Source: Saprospiraceae bacterium (GTDB lineage Bacteria > Bacteroidota > Bacteroidia > Chitinophagales > Saprospiraceae). Taken from it: 32,342 bases of DNA. The DNA is taken from the NCBI GenBank assembly GCA_020631105.1, contig JAHDHW010000047.1, positions 1 to 32,342 on the forward strand. Reading direction: 5' to 3'. The translations under genes and the position numbers were made by a program. The notes under the pieces are model-generated. The model saw only the letters and a list, made by a program, of their open reading frames with translations. It was not told where the DNA came from and did not search any database. This document shows positions 1-9,400 of this stretch, piece after piece (positions within the stretch are counted from its first letter, which is position 1; every line of letters begins with the position of its first letter).

Positions 1-158
1 CTTATGAAATTTCAGAATACCAAAATAGCTTATTAATAATTTTAATCCGCACTTAAGTAGTTCGCGGAAATTGGGTTTAGTTTAAATTGAAATGTATTTT
101 TTCTTTAGACAAGGCATTTTTTGAGTGAATAGCCTTAGCTATTGACGAAAAAAATAAC

Positions 159-195
159 GCAGTAAAAGGGAAAAAGACGTTCAAGTTAACTTTTA
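159..195. repeat. 37-bp direct repeat, copy 1 (upstream of glgB)
   Basis: This segment matches 2336-2372 at 34 of 37 positions in the same orientation. The shared core is ACGTTCAAGTTAACTTTTA, which contains the palindrome GTTAAC. The copies bracket glgB. No transposase or terminal inverted repeats are visible, so a dispersed intergenic repeat or a remnant of a duplication is likelier than an insertion sequence. Confidence 0.75.
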
Positions 196-373
196 ATTTA
201 ATTCCGTGAATTACTTATTTAAATAAATGATTGGCCAAAGTTGAGCACCGTTTTGTATAGATGATCCTTTTCAGGATAAGATGCTTCAAGGCGCCATTTC
301 AGAGGACGGTAGGATCAGCGAATAATAAATAAAAAACTAAGTGTAAAAACGACACTAAGTAAAATAAAAACCG

Positions 374-381
374 TATTTTTG
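374..381 (+). promoter_or_regulatory. Putative -7 promoter box for glgB
   Basis: TATTTTTG is an exact match to the Bacteroidota primary sigma factor -7 consensus TAnnTTTG and lies 36 bp before the glgB start codon. No clear TTTG -33 element sits about 20 bp upstream, so the assignment rests on the -7 box and its position. Confidence 0.55.
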
Positions 382-417
382 CACCAGAAAATTATGCACA
401 AATAAATTCCCTAATTT

Positions 418-2334
418 ATGCCAACTACAACCAGTGTACATACTTCACGATTCACTGATTTCGATATCAGTCTTTTCAAATCGGGAAAACACTTCAAATT
501 ATACGAAAAACTAGGTAGCCACCTCATGGAAGTTGATGGGGTTAAAGGCGTTTATTTCGCAGTATGGGCACCAAGTGCTAAGTATGTTTCTGTGATTGGA
601 GATTTTAATCACTGGAACAAAGACGAACACCCGCTTTTTCCACGATGGGACCAATCAGGTATCTGGGAAGGATTTATTCCGGACGTAAAGAAAGGAACGG
701 TTTACAAGTATATGGTCGAAGCACAAGATGGACGACACCTGGAGAAAGGAGATCCTTACGCTTTTAGCTGGGAGTTGCCGCCGAAGACTGCATCCATCGT
801 TTGGGAACTGGATTATAAGTGGAAGGATAAAAAATGGCTTAAGGCAAGAAAAGAAAAAGCAGGAGAAGCGCAGCCGTTTTCCGTATATGAGGTACATATT
901 GGCTCCTGGAAAAAATTAGGAAATGAAGGGAACCGTTCATTGTCATATAAAGAATTGGCGAAAGAACTTGTTCCTTATGTTAAGAATCTTGGCTTTACGC
1001 ATATAGAATTTATGCCGGTCATGGAGCATCCTTTTTACGGATCTTGGGGCTATCAGACTACCGGATATTTTGCGCCTTCGAGCCGTTACGGGACCCCAGA
1101 GGAATTCATGGCTTTGATTGATGCCTTCCACAAAGCAGAGATTGGTGTTATTCTGGATTGGGTGCCTTCGCATTTTCCGGAAGATGCACATGGACTGGCT
1201 GATTTTGATGGAACACATTTATACGATCATGCTGATCCTAGAAAAGGATTTCACCCTGATTGGAAGAGCTGCATTTTTAACTATGGCCGTAATGAGGTAC
1301 GATCTTTTTTAATTAGCAATGCCTTGTTTTGGTTAGACCTTTATCATGCAGATGGCCTTCGGGTAGATGCGGTAGCATCAATGCTTTACCTTGATTATTC
1401 AAGAGAGGAAGGGGAGTGGATACCTAATGAATATGGTGGACGTGAAAACCTCGAAGCAGTAGCTTTTCTCAAAGAGTTTAATGAAATGGTCTACAGCACT
1501 TTTCCGGATGCAATAACGATAGCAGAGGAATCGACGAGCTGGCCCGGAGTATCCCGACCTACTTATGCAGGTGGATTAGGGTTTGGTCAAAAGTGGATGA
1601 TGGGATGGATGCATGACTCCTTAGAATACTTTAAGAAAGAACCTATCTATCGTCGTCATCATCAAAATGATATCACCTTTAGTCTGGTTTATGCTTTTAC
1701 TGAAAACTTTATGCTGCCCTTATCGCATGATGAGGTGGTACACGGTAAAGGAGCTTTGATTGACCGGATGCCAGGAGATGAATGGCAACGTTTTGCTAAT
1801 TTGAGATTACTCTACGGAGAAATGTTTATGCATCCCGGTTCGCAATTACTCTTTATGGGGGGCGAGTTTGGTCAAACCTCCGAATGGAGTCACGAACGTG
1901 GCTTAGAGTGGTGGTTGATGGAATTCCGCTTTCATAAGGGGATGCAAAACTGGATCAAAGATCTTAATGAGTTTTATACTGCTCAACCTGCGCTCTATGA
2001 AAAACAATTTAGTTCGGAAGGTTTTCAATGGATTGATTACTCTGATGAAACGAATAGCGTAATCGTTTTTCTTAGAAAAGGCACAGGAGCTACCAAGCCG
2101 GTATTAGTGGTTTGCAATTTTACACCGGTAGTTAGAGAAAACTATAAAATCGGAGTGCCGGCAGCAGGGGAGTGGAAAGAAGTACTTAACAGTGATAACA
2201 CTAAGTATGGTGGGTCAAATGTCCTAAATGATAAAGCAGTTAAAACTTCAAAAATTAACTGGCAGGGGCAAGAGCATGCAATCTTTGCGACTTTAGCTCC
2301 GCTGTCAATCATGGTTTTTGAGCAAAAGAAATAA
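418..2334 (+). CDS. glgB: 1,4-alpha-glucan branching enzyme
   Basis: The 638-residue protein cuts alpha-1,4-glucan chains and transfers them to form alpha-1,6 branches in cytoplasmic glycogen. Seen in the sequence: an N-terminal CBM48-type beta-sandwich (about residues 35-120, with GDFNHWN), then a GH13 barrel with all conserved regions: DWVPSHF (D247), GLRVDAVAS (nucleophile D317), IAEEST (acid/base E370) and LSHDEVVH (transition-state D438), followed by a C-terminal beta domain. At 638 residues it lacks the extra N1 domain that makes the E. coli enzyme about 730 residues long; short GlgBs of this kind are common. There is no signal peptide. The ATG at 418 follows a good -7 box by 36 bp. No other glycogen gene is in the window, so it appears monocistronic, convergent with the next gene and closed by a bidirectional terminator. 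Confidence 0.96.
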   Translation: MPTTTSVHTSRFTDFDISLFKSGKHFKLYEKLGSHLMEVDGVKGVYFAVWAPSAKYVSVIGDFNHWNKDEHPLFPRWDQSGIWEGFIPDVKKGTVYKYMVEAQDGRHLEKGDPYAFSWELPPKTASIVWELDYKWKDKKWLKARKEKAGEAQPFSVYEVHIGSWKKLGNEGNRSLSYKELAKELVPYVKNLGFTHIEFMPVMEHPFYGSWGYQTTGYFAPSSRYGTPEEFMALIDAFHKAEIGVILDWVPSHFPEDAHGLADFDGTHLYDHADPRKGFHPDWKSCIFNYGRNEVRSFLISNALFWLDLYHADGLRVDAVASMLYLDYSREEGEWIPNEYGGRENLEAVAFLKEFNEMVYSTFPDAITIAEESTSWPGVSRPTYAGGLGFGQKWMMGWMHDSLEYFKKEPIYRRHHQNDITFSLVYAFTENFMLPLSHDEVVHGKGALIDRMPGDEWQRFANLRLLYGEMFMHPGSQLLFMGGEFGQTSEWSHERGLEWWLMEFRFHKGMQNWIKDLNEFYTAQPALYEKQFSSEGFQWIDYSDETNSVIVFLRKGTGATKPVLVVCNFTPVVRENYKIGVPAAGEWKEVLNSDNTKYGGSNVLNDKAVKTSKINWQGQEHAIFATLAPLSIMVFEQKK

Positions 2335-2335
2335 G

Positions 2336-2372
2336 GCAGTATAAGAGAAAAAAACGTTCAAGTTAACTTTTA
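2336..2372. repeat. 37-bp direct repeat, copy 2 (downstream of glgB)
   Basis: Second copy of the repeat at 159-195, beginning 1 bp after the glgB stop codon, with 34 of 37 positions identical and the same orientation. It lies just before the terminator hairpin. Confidence 0.75.
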
Positions 2373-2377
2373 TCTCA

Positions 2378-2422
2378 AAAAAGAAGCGGAACAAATCAAT
2401 TGACTTGTTCCGCTTTTCTTTT
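2378..2422. terminator. Bidirectional rho-independent terminator between convergent genes
   Basis: The arms AAGCGGAACAA (2384-2394) and TTGTTCCGCTT (2405-2415) are perfectly complementary, and the loop contains the palindrome TCAATTGA. A T-rich tract follows on the plus strand and an A-rich tract precedes, which becomes a T tract on the minus strand. The hairpin can therefore end both glgB and the converging metalloprotease gene. Confidence 0.88.
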
Positions 2423-2479
2423 TTATGATTCGCAGAGTTTCATCCTGATCGATCTACGATCGAATGTAACGCTGTAAGC

Positions 2480-5400
2480 TTATCGTTGAATCACCACTTT
2501 TTTAGTTGCAGTTCCTGCGTCTGTCTCTACGTAAATAAAGTAAATACCATTGCTAAGACCGCTGGTATTTAACTGTACTTGCTCAAGCGCATTATCAAAA
2601 CGCTCAGCTTGTAGTAACTGACCTTGAACGTTGGTCACTCTAACATCTAGTCGACCATTGATAGATTGTGTAAACTGTATATTTAATCTATCCTTCGCCG
2701 GATTAGGGAATACCTCAAACGCATTACTTTCTTCAAGATCTTCGGTACTAACCGGAGCATTTTCATCTATTGTAATTTCGAATAGTGGAGTACCGAACCA
2801 TCCGCCTTCGCCATCTTCTACAGCAAAGGTGAAACCGTCAGTAGTTTCAGCACCACCATTGTGAACGTATTTAACATTACCTGCGTCAATAGATGCTTGT
2901 CGGAAAGTCATCCCTACTTCAACGACTTCGTTTTGGAAGAAAAGAGTACCGTGAGCAGGTGCAGTAACTACTGTATAAGTAAGTTCAGAAGGGCCATTAT
3001 CATTATCCTGAGATAATAAGAAATCATTGGTGATCAAACGTCCTTCACCAGGAGCTACCGGCATCAGTTCGTTAGTAACAAGGAATGGTGGACTTGCACT
3101 TGCATTAGAACAAAGCTCTAAGGACCACTCTTGTAGTGTTCCTCCAACACCATCCGGGTTGTTTACAATAACCCGGAGAATCCAGTTTCCTATAGATTGA
3201 GAATCATCAAAATCCGAAAGCATGCCTTCCGGTTGGAAGTTTCCGTTAAAACAGGTGATTGGACCTTCTGGTGCTTCATCATCTAACTTCATATCGAAAG
3301 TCGTTGATACACCACATTCACCTGCAAAAAGTAACACTTCAATATCATTAGGGCTAATTAGGTACACATCCAGGTGTTTTACCAAATCGTGAGAACCTTT
3401 GATTTTTTTGACATTTAAATCATTGATCGTAAGGTCACTGGCAATAGTCAGGATCGATTCAATCGTTGGAGTACCAACACCTGAAATATTGATAGGAACA
3501 TCATCACTGATAAAAGTATTACAAGAGAAGATCTCTGTATAAAAACCTTGAGGAGCGGAATATTCTCCATAGCCACATTCGTTCTTTGGTCGGATACGCC
3601 AGAAGTGTAATGTATTTTGTTCTAACTGTATGGTAGAGGTGTAACTATTACCTTCAATGTTTTGAGCAATCTCGATGATACTTTCCGGTGCAAAGGATGG
3701 ATTATTTGCAATCTCGATATCATAACTATTGGCATTAGGACTTGCAACCCAGGAGAAGTTAGGTACTTCACTTATCCCTGAAATACCATTCTCAGGAGTC
3801 AGGGGCTCTACTGCACTAAAATCATTAATAACAAAGTCAATCGTAACCGTTCGAGTAAGGGTGTCTAAAGTCGGAATGGAATCAGCACTATTTGCAACAG
3901 CCATAATTTCTACTGTGAAAAGCCCTTCATCCACAACATCAATAGATTCAATGGTAAGCATAGAACCATCAGCAGCGGAACTAGGATTACTACTGAAAAT
4001 AGTATTAGCTCCGGCAGGTAAACCGGAAACGCTAAAAGTTACTAATGAATCATAGCCTAATAAGCCGAAAGTGTTTAAATCAATGATAGCATCATCTGGA
4101 ACACATATTTGTTGAGTAGAAGGTGTTGGTGTAAATGCAAAGCCAGGATCTTCTGTCTCAACGATCTGAAAATTAAAGTTAGAGATATCAAAAAAGATAT
4201 TCTCTGCTGCTTCTACTCTTACTCTAGCATTATTTGCTGTTATATTGGGAATGTGCACAAAGGCCGCTCCATCATTGACAACGTTAGTCGCTAGCGTAAA
4301 AGGATAAGTAAAACCACCGTCTGCTGACATTCTGATATTTACAGTTGTCGCATTTACAGGTGGAGCATCTGTATTGGCTACGTCCCATAAGACTTCGATG
4401 TACTCACCCTGCTCAAAAGAAAGACCACTGTCATTTGGATATTGTACCCGAAACGGACCTGCAGCTTCAGTAGCTTCGAAGCTTACTTCTTGCCAAATAT
4501 TAGCTCCGATGTCCTCATTATTGTCCCGGACCGTACATCTGAATTTAAGATTTCTCGTATAAGTAGGAAGAACTTCTACATCCAAGGAAGAGTTAGATAC
4601 TACACTTTGAATTCTAGGGAATACCCGTGTCGGATTATCCACTGGCGGCCATGATCTAAAGCTTGGTGCAGTTCCAAATGGTGAACCTAAATCAGAAAGA
4701 GGGCCCGTGTTATATTGCTCCCAACAATAACTGATTTCATCTCCATCAGCATCAGATGATATAGCTGTTAGTTCAAAAGGAGTACGAATAGGAATATAAA
4801 AACCATCTTCGTAAGGAAGTTCTAGATCAGGATAGTTGTTTGTTGTTGGTACGATATCTGGGCAGTCACCACCGATTCCGTCATGGATGTGATTAAACAT
4901 TTGTTGAAGCGATCCAACATGGTAATAATCATCAGAACCAAACTGTACATTTTGTTCTCCACAAGCTCCGGCATAAGACATAATCGTACTACCGCTACCT
5001 GGTTCAAATGCTGTCCCTGAAGCTCTTTGAGAAAGGATATTATTTCCAGTAATTGTACCTTCACAGTTATCCCAGGTATGACTTGCGGTAAACTGGTGAG
5101 CTACCTCGTGTATGGCAATATTCAGAATAGCGCCTTGCAGGCTACCTCCCTGGCAAGTTACACCTCGTCCTTTTCCATTTTCTGAGCAAATGACACCTCC
5201 GGCAATCCCACCAAGTCCACCAGAACAACCAACAGTCATTACATGACCAATATCATAATTCTCATTACCTATCGTAAGGTCAAGGTTATTTTGGTTTTGC
5301 TGCAATAGACCTCCACCATCGGTAACATCACTGTAGGGGTCTGTTAAGGCGTCTGTATAAATTAAAAGATCATTATCTTCAATAAGTGTAAATGTAACCG

Positions 5401-6187
5401 AGACTTCGGATTCAAATACGGAATTTAGAAGGTTGACTACCGTATTTACCGCAGACATTCCCCCGGAAACATCTCCTCCGTGCATTGCTGTCCATTCTGC
5501 AACCCCGGCGACTGCGATCTCATATTCTCTTAGTTCTACTACAGTCATACTTCCACTACGGTTACCAGCTTGTATAGTATGCTGCTCATGGTTATGTTCT
5601 ATATCCAGACCTTCTAATACATCATGCTGGTTTAAAAACTCATCACTGTTATGTACACCGCAAGAAAACTGAACATCTGAAAGGATATTTAGATCTCTTT
5701 TGTTGTAAACGATATAAGCATCATCCATTCCGGTGGCATATCGTTCAATATATGCTGGGCCATTTGGCGTTTTAATAAAAGCCTGGAATCCATGATCAGA
5801 ATAAAGAAACTTTACTTTAATATTATTATTTCGGACAGCATATCCAGAAAAGGATTTGATATGAGGGAATCTGGAAGCCAGAGCGGGCTTCATAACTGGA
5901 GACTCTACAATTCGGAATTGATGAAGATCACCATCCGCAAGTGGAAGATCAACAAGTAGTGGCGCATCTGTTGCAGCAGCAGTACGATGTAAAGGTGCTC
6001 CTTGCAAGTAGGTTTTTAGACCATCAAGATCGAGTCCGAATGTATTATAAGTATCGGGAATCATTCCTCGATCATTATCTGTACTTAGCACAATGGCCGA
6101 TTCATTAATAGTATTCCAAAAGTTAGTGCTTTGGGCAAATGAAATACTGTAAATAAAGGAAAACAGTAGTAAGAGTAAACTTCGCAT
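2480..6187 (-). CDS. T9SS-secreted metzincin metalloprotease with P-domain and cadherin-like domain
   Basis: The 1235-residue protein has a signal peptide (MRSLLLLLFSFIYSISFAQ). A reprolysin-like zinc protease domain carries HEVAHQFTASH at 360-370 (zinc ligands H360, H364, H370; catalytic E361) and a metzincin Met-turn IMSYAG (M403). The position that is usually Gly in HExxHxxGxxH is Thr here. A fibronectin-III-like module (about 790-885), a proprotein-convertase P-domain (about 890-1027), a cadherin/CSPG-like repeat (about 1040-1140) and a type A T9SS sorting domain (about 1155-1235, starting FEVFPNPAKD and ending KKVVIQR) follow. It is predicted to be exported through the outer membrane and either anchored to the surface or released. 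The substrate cannot be deduced. It stands alone between a terminator and its own promoter. Confidence 0.9.
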   Translation of the reverse strand: MRSLLLLLFSFIYSISFAQSTNFWNTINESAIVLSTDNDRGMIPDTYNTFGLDLDGLKTYLQGAPLHRTAAATDAPLLVDLPLADGDLHQFRIVESPVMKPALASRFPHIKSFSGYAVRNNNIKVKFLYSDHGFQAFIKTPNGPAYIERYATGMDDAYIVYNKRDLNILSDVQFSCGVHNSDEFLNQHDVLEGLDIEHNHEQHTIQAGNRSGSMTVVELREYEIAVAGVAEWTAMHGGDVSGGMSAVNTVVNLLNSVFESEVSVTFTLIEDNDLLIYTDALTDPYSDVTDGGGLLQQNQNNLDLTIGNENYDIGHVMTVGCSGGLGGIAGGVICSENGKGRGVTCQGGSLQGAILNIAIHEVAHQFTASHTWDNCEGTITGNNILSQRASGTAFEPGSGSTIMSYAGACGEQNVQFGSDDYYHVGSLQQMFNHIHDGIGGDCPDIVPTTNNYPDLELPYEDGFYIPIRTPFELTAISSDADGDEISYCWEQYNTGPLSDLGSPFGTAPSFRSWPPVDNPTRVFPRIQSVVSNSSLDVEVLPTYTRNLKFRCTVRDNNEDIGANIWQEVSFEATEAAGPFRVQYPNDSGLSFEQGEYIEVLWDVANTDAPPVNATTVNIRMSADGGFTYPFTLATNVVNDGAAFVHIPNITANNARVRVEAAENIFFDISNFNFQIVETEDPGFAFTPTPSTQQICVPDDAIIDLNTFGLLGYDSLVTFSVSGLPAGANTIFSSNPSSAADGSMLTIESIDVVDEGLFTVEIMAVANSADSIPTLDTLTRTVTIDFVINDFSAVEPLTPENGISGISEVPNFSWVASPNANSYDIEIANNPSFAPESIIEIAQNIEGNSYTSTIQLEQNTLHFWRIRPKNECGYGEYSAPQGFYTEIFSCNTFISDDVPINISGVGTPTIESILTIASDLTINDLNVKKIKGSHDLVKHLDVYLISPNDIEVLLFAGECGVSTTFDMKLDDEAPEGPITCFNGNFQPEGMLSDFDDSQSIGNWILRVIVNNPDGVGGTLQEWSLELCSNASASPPFLVTNELMPVAPGEGRLITNDFLLSQDNDNGPSELTYTVVTAPAHGTLFFQNEVVEVGMTFRQASIDAGNVKYVHNGGAETTDGFTFAVEDGEGGWFGTPLFEITIDENAPVSTEDLEESNAFEVFPNPAKDRLNIQFTQSINGRLDVRVTNVQGQLLQAERFDNALEQVQLNTSGLSNGIYFIYVETDAGTATKKVVIQR

Positions 6188-6493
6188 ATTTAAGGTGTTT
6201 TAATTCTCAAGAAGAACACAAAATAGTTTCTAAGCTTATTTGTAGATAAATTTTTATACAGATACATCTAAGAAAGAGATGAATGTATTTAATAAACAAT
6301 CTATTAGGTCCCTTTAGTTTGCAAATATACTGGCATTATCGAGCATTCTACTATGCTAAACCCTCATTTGTCGGGCATTATTCAGCAGGAACGCGGAAAA
6401 TTTATTAAAAATAATTACCAATTACTTATAAGAGCAGGCAGTGTGAATATTGCTTGCCTGATACAACTGCATACTGAAGTTATTTTCAGTAGT
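6188..6493. other. Intergenic region between two minus-strand genes
   Basis: This 306-bp AT-rich gap holds the putative promoter of the protease gene (6322-6329, minus) and an inverted repeat CAGGCA (6435-6440)/TGCCTG (6455-6460) shortly after the end of the 6494-10006 gene. That repeat lacks a clean U tract on the minus strand, so it is only a weak terminator candidate. I see no credible small gene. Confidence 0.5.
6322..6329 (-). promoter_or_regulatory. Putative -7 promoter box for the metalloprotease gene
   Basis: Read on the minus strand this is TATATTTG, an exact match to TAnnTTTG. It lies about 135 bp before the start codon at 6187, which would give a leader of about 125 nt. No obvious -33 TTTG accompanies it. 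Confidence 0.45.
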
Positions 6494-9400
6494 TTAAAAC
6501 GTTGCTCGGACCTGAGCTCGTCCAACGTGTACAATTGCATTGGTACCGGTTTTTCGGCCTTCATAATTCAAACTCAGTTGAATGTTTTTTGCAAGTCGTC
6601 GATCAAAGAGTATATTCCATAGGAAGTTTTGTCCGTTCCTTAAACCATCCAACATTGCAAATTCCAGATTAGAATTAGCCTCTCCGTTGAAATCGATATT
6701 GACGTAAGAGAAGCTGGTGCGAAAAGAACTCTTTGAATTCTGGTTAAAAGTCGTTTCAACACTTAGGTCATGGATGATTGCACGTTCTCCACCATCTGGT
6801 AGGTTATTAGTGCTCTCCTGAAATTTATACGAGAAAATGCCTCGTAAGTTTTTAAGTGGTAACACAGTAATCTCTGGCTCAATTCGATAAAAGTCGATGG
6901 AGTAATCCCGGTTATTAAAAAATTCAGAATCATTTTTTCTGTTCCCGCTCGCGATATTGAAAATACCTGTAAGATATCGAGTGATATTCCATCGTGCCCT
7001 AAAAAACTGCTCTGCATTGCCTCGACTCTCAAAACCTGTAGTCAGGATTATCTTGCTGCGATTGTTGAATTGCCCGATCTGTAAATCATATTTAGGATCT
7101 CCCTGATTAAAGAATAGCGTATTGCGGATCGCAGAATTCGTAGAAACCAGCGTAGTATCTGCTACATCCAATTGGAAAGGATTCCAGGCCGTAACATCGG
7201 GGGCTTCCCTGGTTTTACGAATAATTCGTAAAGTAGATTGACTACTAAATCTCGAAAGCATTTTCTTAAAGCCTTTCTCCTGATACCACAGTGCCCGAGG
7301 GGCAAGCCGCAGACTTTGGTTGAGGCTGACATTATTGGTTCGAATAAAATCATCGGTAAAAATAGAGACCCGGATAATGTTTGCATCATTTTGAAAGACG
7401 GCTTCCTCGATTTCGTTAATCTGGGGAATACTGTCTCCATTGAGATCCGCAATCCAGGTGTAAACACCTTCTCCCGGCGCAACAGGAAGGTATTGATATT
7501 CTTGCTTGCGTTCCTGACCAGATCCGATTTCATAATTCGTCGAAGAACGGATCGTTCCTTTCAAAAGTGTCAGTGAATGTTCGAGGCGCCCAAGGAATGT
7601 TTCTTGGGGATCAAGATTGGTCAGTTTTGGATCAGAGATACTCAGTTCCCGATAGGATAAGTTCCAGCGTAAAGTGGAACTTTTACCTTGCCGCCAATTA
7701 CCATTGATGTTGAATTCGTCGGCTACCGTATTTTGCAAAAAATCCATATCGACTGGCGCATAATCATAGCGTTGTCGATAGTTTGCACCAAAAGAAAAAT
7801 TATCATTTTGTGGACTTTGGATATAGACTTTGTACATGTCATAGTAGAAACTATTCACACTCAAAGTATCTGCATTGCTGGCGTAACGATCATTCTTTTC
7901 CCGTTCTCCATAAACGCCAATCTTCCAGTTGTCAAGTTTTTTGAATGTCTTAGAAAAATCCGCTTTTGGCCGGAAAAAGGTACTGCTTTCTTCTGTGGCA
8001 TCTGTTTGTAACAGATTGCCCTGAAGATCAACTGCGAATCCGGATCGTTTGAAATTAAGCCTGGAGTAGTGCCGTGTGCCGGTATATAAATCTCCTCTAA
8101 GAAAGCCACTGAATTCATAGCTCAGACTACCCAGGTTTTTCCGGCTAAGTGTAAATCCTGCTTTACCGATATGCTCCTGCGCACGTTGATTGATTTGTTG
8201 GCCAATATTCCAGTCCCGGGTGAATTCCGCATTTCGATAAGGGTTTAGCGCCTTGAAGTTTTCCTGTAAAAATTCATATCCGACCTTCGTGTCAATAGAC
8301 CAGTTTTCTTGTTTATCCAAGGTTAGGCTATTGGTATATTGGCTATAGACTGCTATCCCTGCATTATTGCTGTCATCAACATTGGAGAATCGATTCTGAT
8401 CATTATTGCTAAGTGCTACTTCAGTGAGGATACTGGAGTTTTTGTTGAGCTGGAATTCTCCACCGACAGTATAGAGTGATTGTTGATTGGGAGCGATTAA
8501 TTTGCGGCCCGGAATATAGTTTCCGTTCAGAGATCCGGTACTTGGGTCTGGGGCAATCCATCGGTAGACTCTTCCATTAGCCGGAATGGAAGCATCAATG
8601 ATATAATTGCCGTTTCCGGCACCAACTTCTAAGAATGAGGCAGCGTAAACGGCGCTATCCGGATTGGTAGAATAAACGAGAATTGTTTGTGTATTGGCAA
8701 GGCCATTCACCAAATAGGTAGAATCAATTTGCTTATAGGACACCCGAAATTCATTGAACTCTGGCAGGGAGTCAATTCCGGGATCAATAGCATTCGCTAG
8801 GTCATCGCCTACCTGTCCGAGAATACTTCTTTGTAAAGAATCCAGATCAAGCGCTGCTCCAGAATTTTTGCCATCCTGCTCAGAGTAAACGTTAAGGTAC
8901 AAGCGCATTTTTTCTGTTTCATACGCTGAGTTAACAGCAAGAAGTGATCTCGTGTAATTTTGCACGGAATATTCGAATTCTACGATTACTCGAATGTCTT
9001 TGGTGACCAGGCGTTTATTAGTAAACAAGACATCAGCACGGTTATAGTCGATAATGTAATCTTCTTCCAGACCTCTGGTCAATAATTGCCCATCCCAAAA
9101 AACTTTCTCTGTACCTGCCTCAATGATAATGAATCTTTCACCATCAGCTCCTTCCAATCGATAAGGCCCCTGATTTCCTTCTTGCATGACGAGATTGTTT
9201 CGCGCAAACTTTCCTTTAGAGATGGCGACACTTGCTTTGGTACTAAATGTACCTTTGTCCTTGACCTCCCAGGTGTTTTCTGCAGTAGCCCCCTTTAGCT
9301 TTTTGAAATAATTCATAAAGTAACTATTCGGTCGAGCCAACTCATAATCGCCGGCAGTAAGCGAAGCGTCGTTTTTCTTGAGTTGAATGAAGATGCGCTG

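Larger units (their letters stand above)
1..417. other. Intergenic region upstream of glgB
   Basis: No convincing coding sequence is visible in this AT-rich stretch. It contains a small inverted repeat AATAGC-CTTA-GCTATT (128-143), the first copy of a 37-bp repeat that recurs just after glgB (159-195), a small hairpin ATCCT-TTTC-AGGAT (264-277), and a promoter-like -7 box at 374-381. The gene to the left, if any, lies outside the window. Confidence 0.6.
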
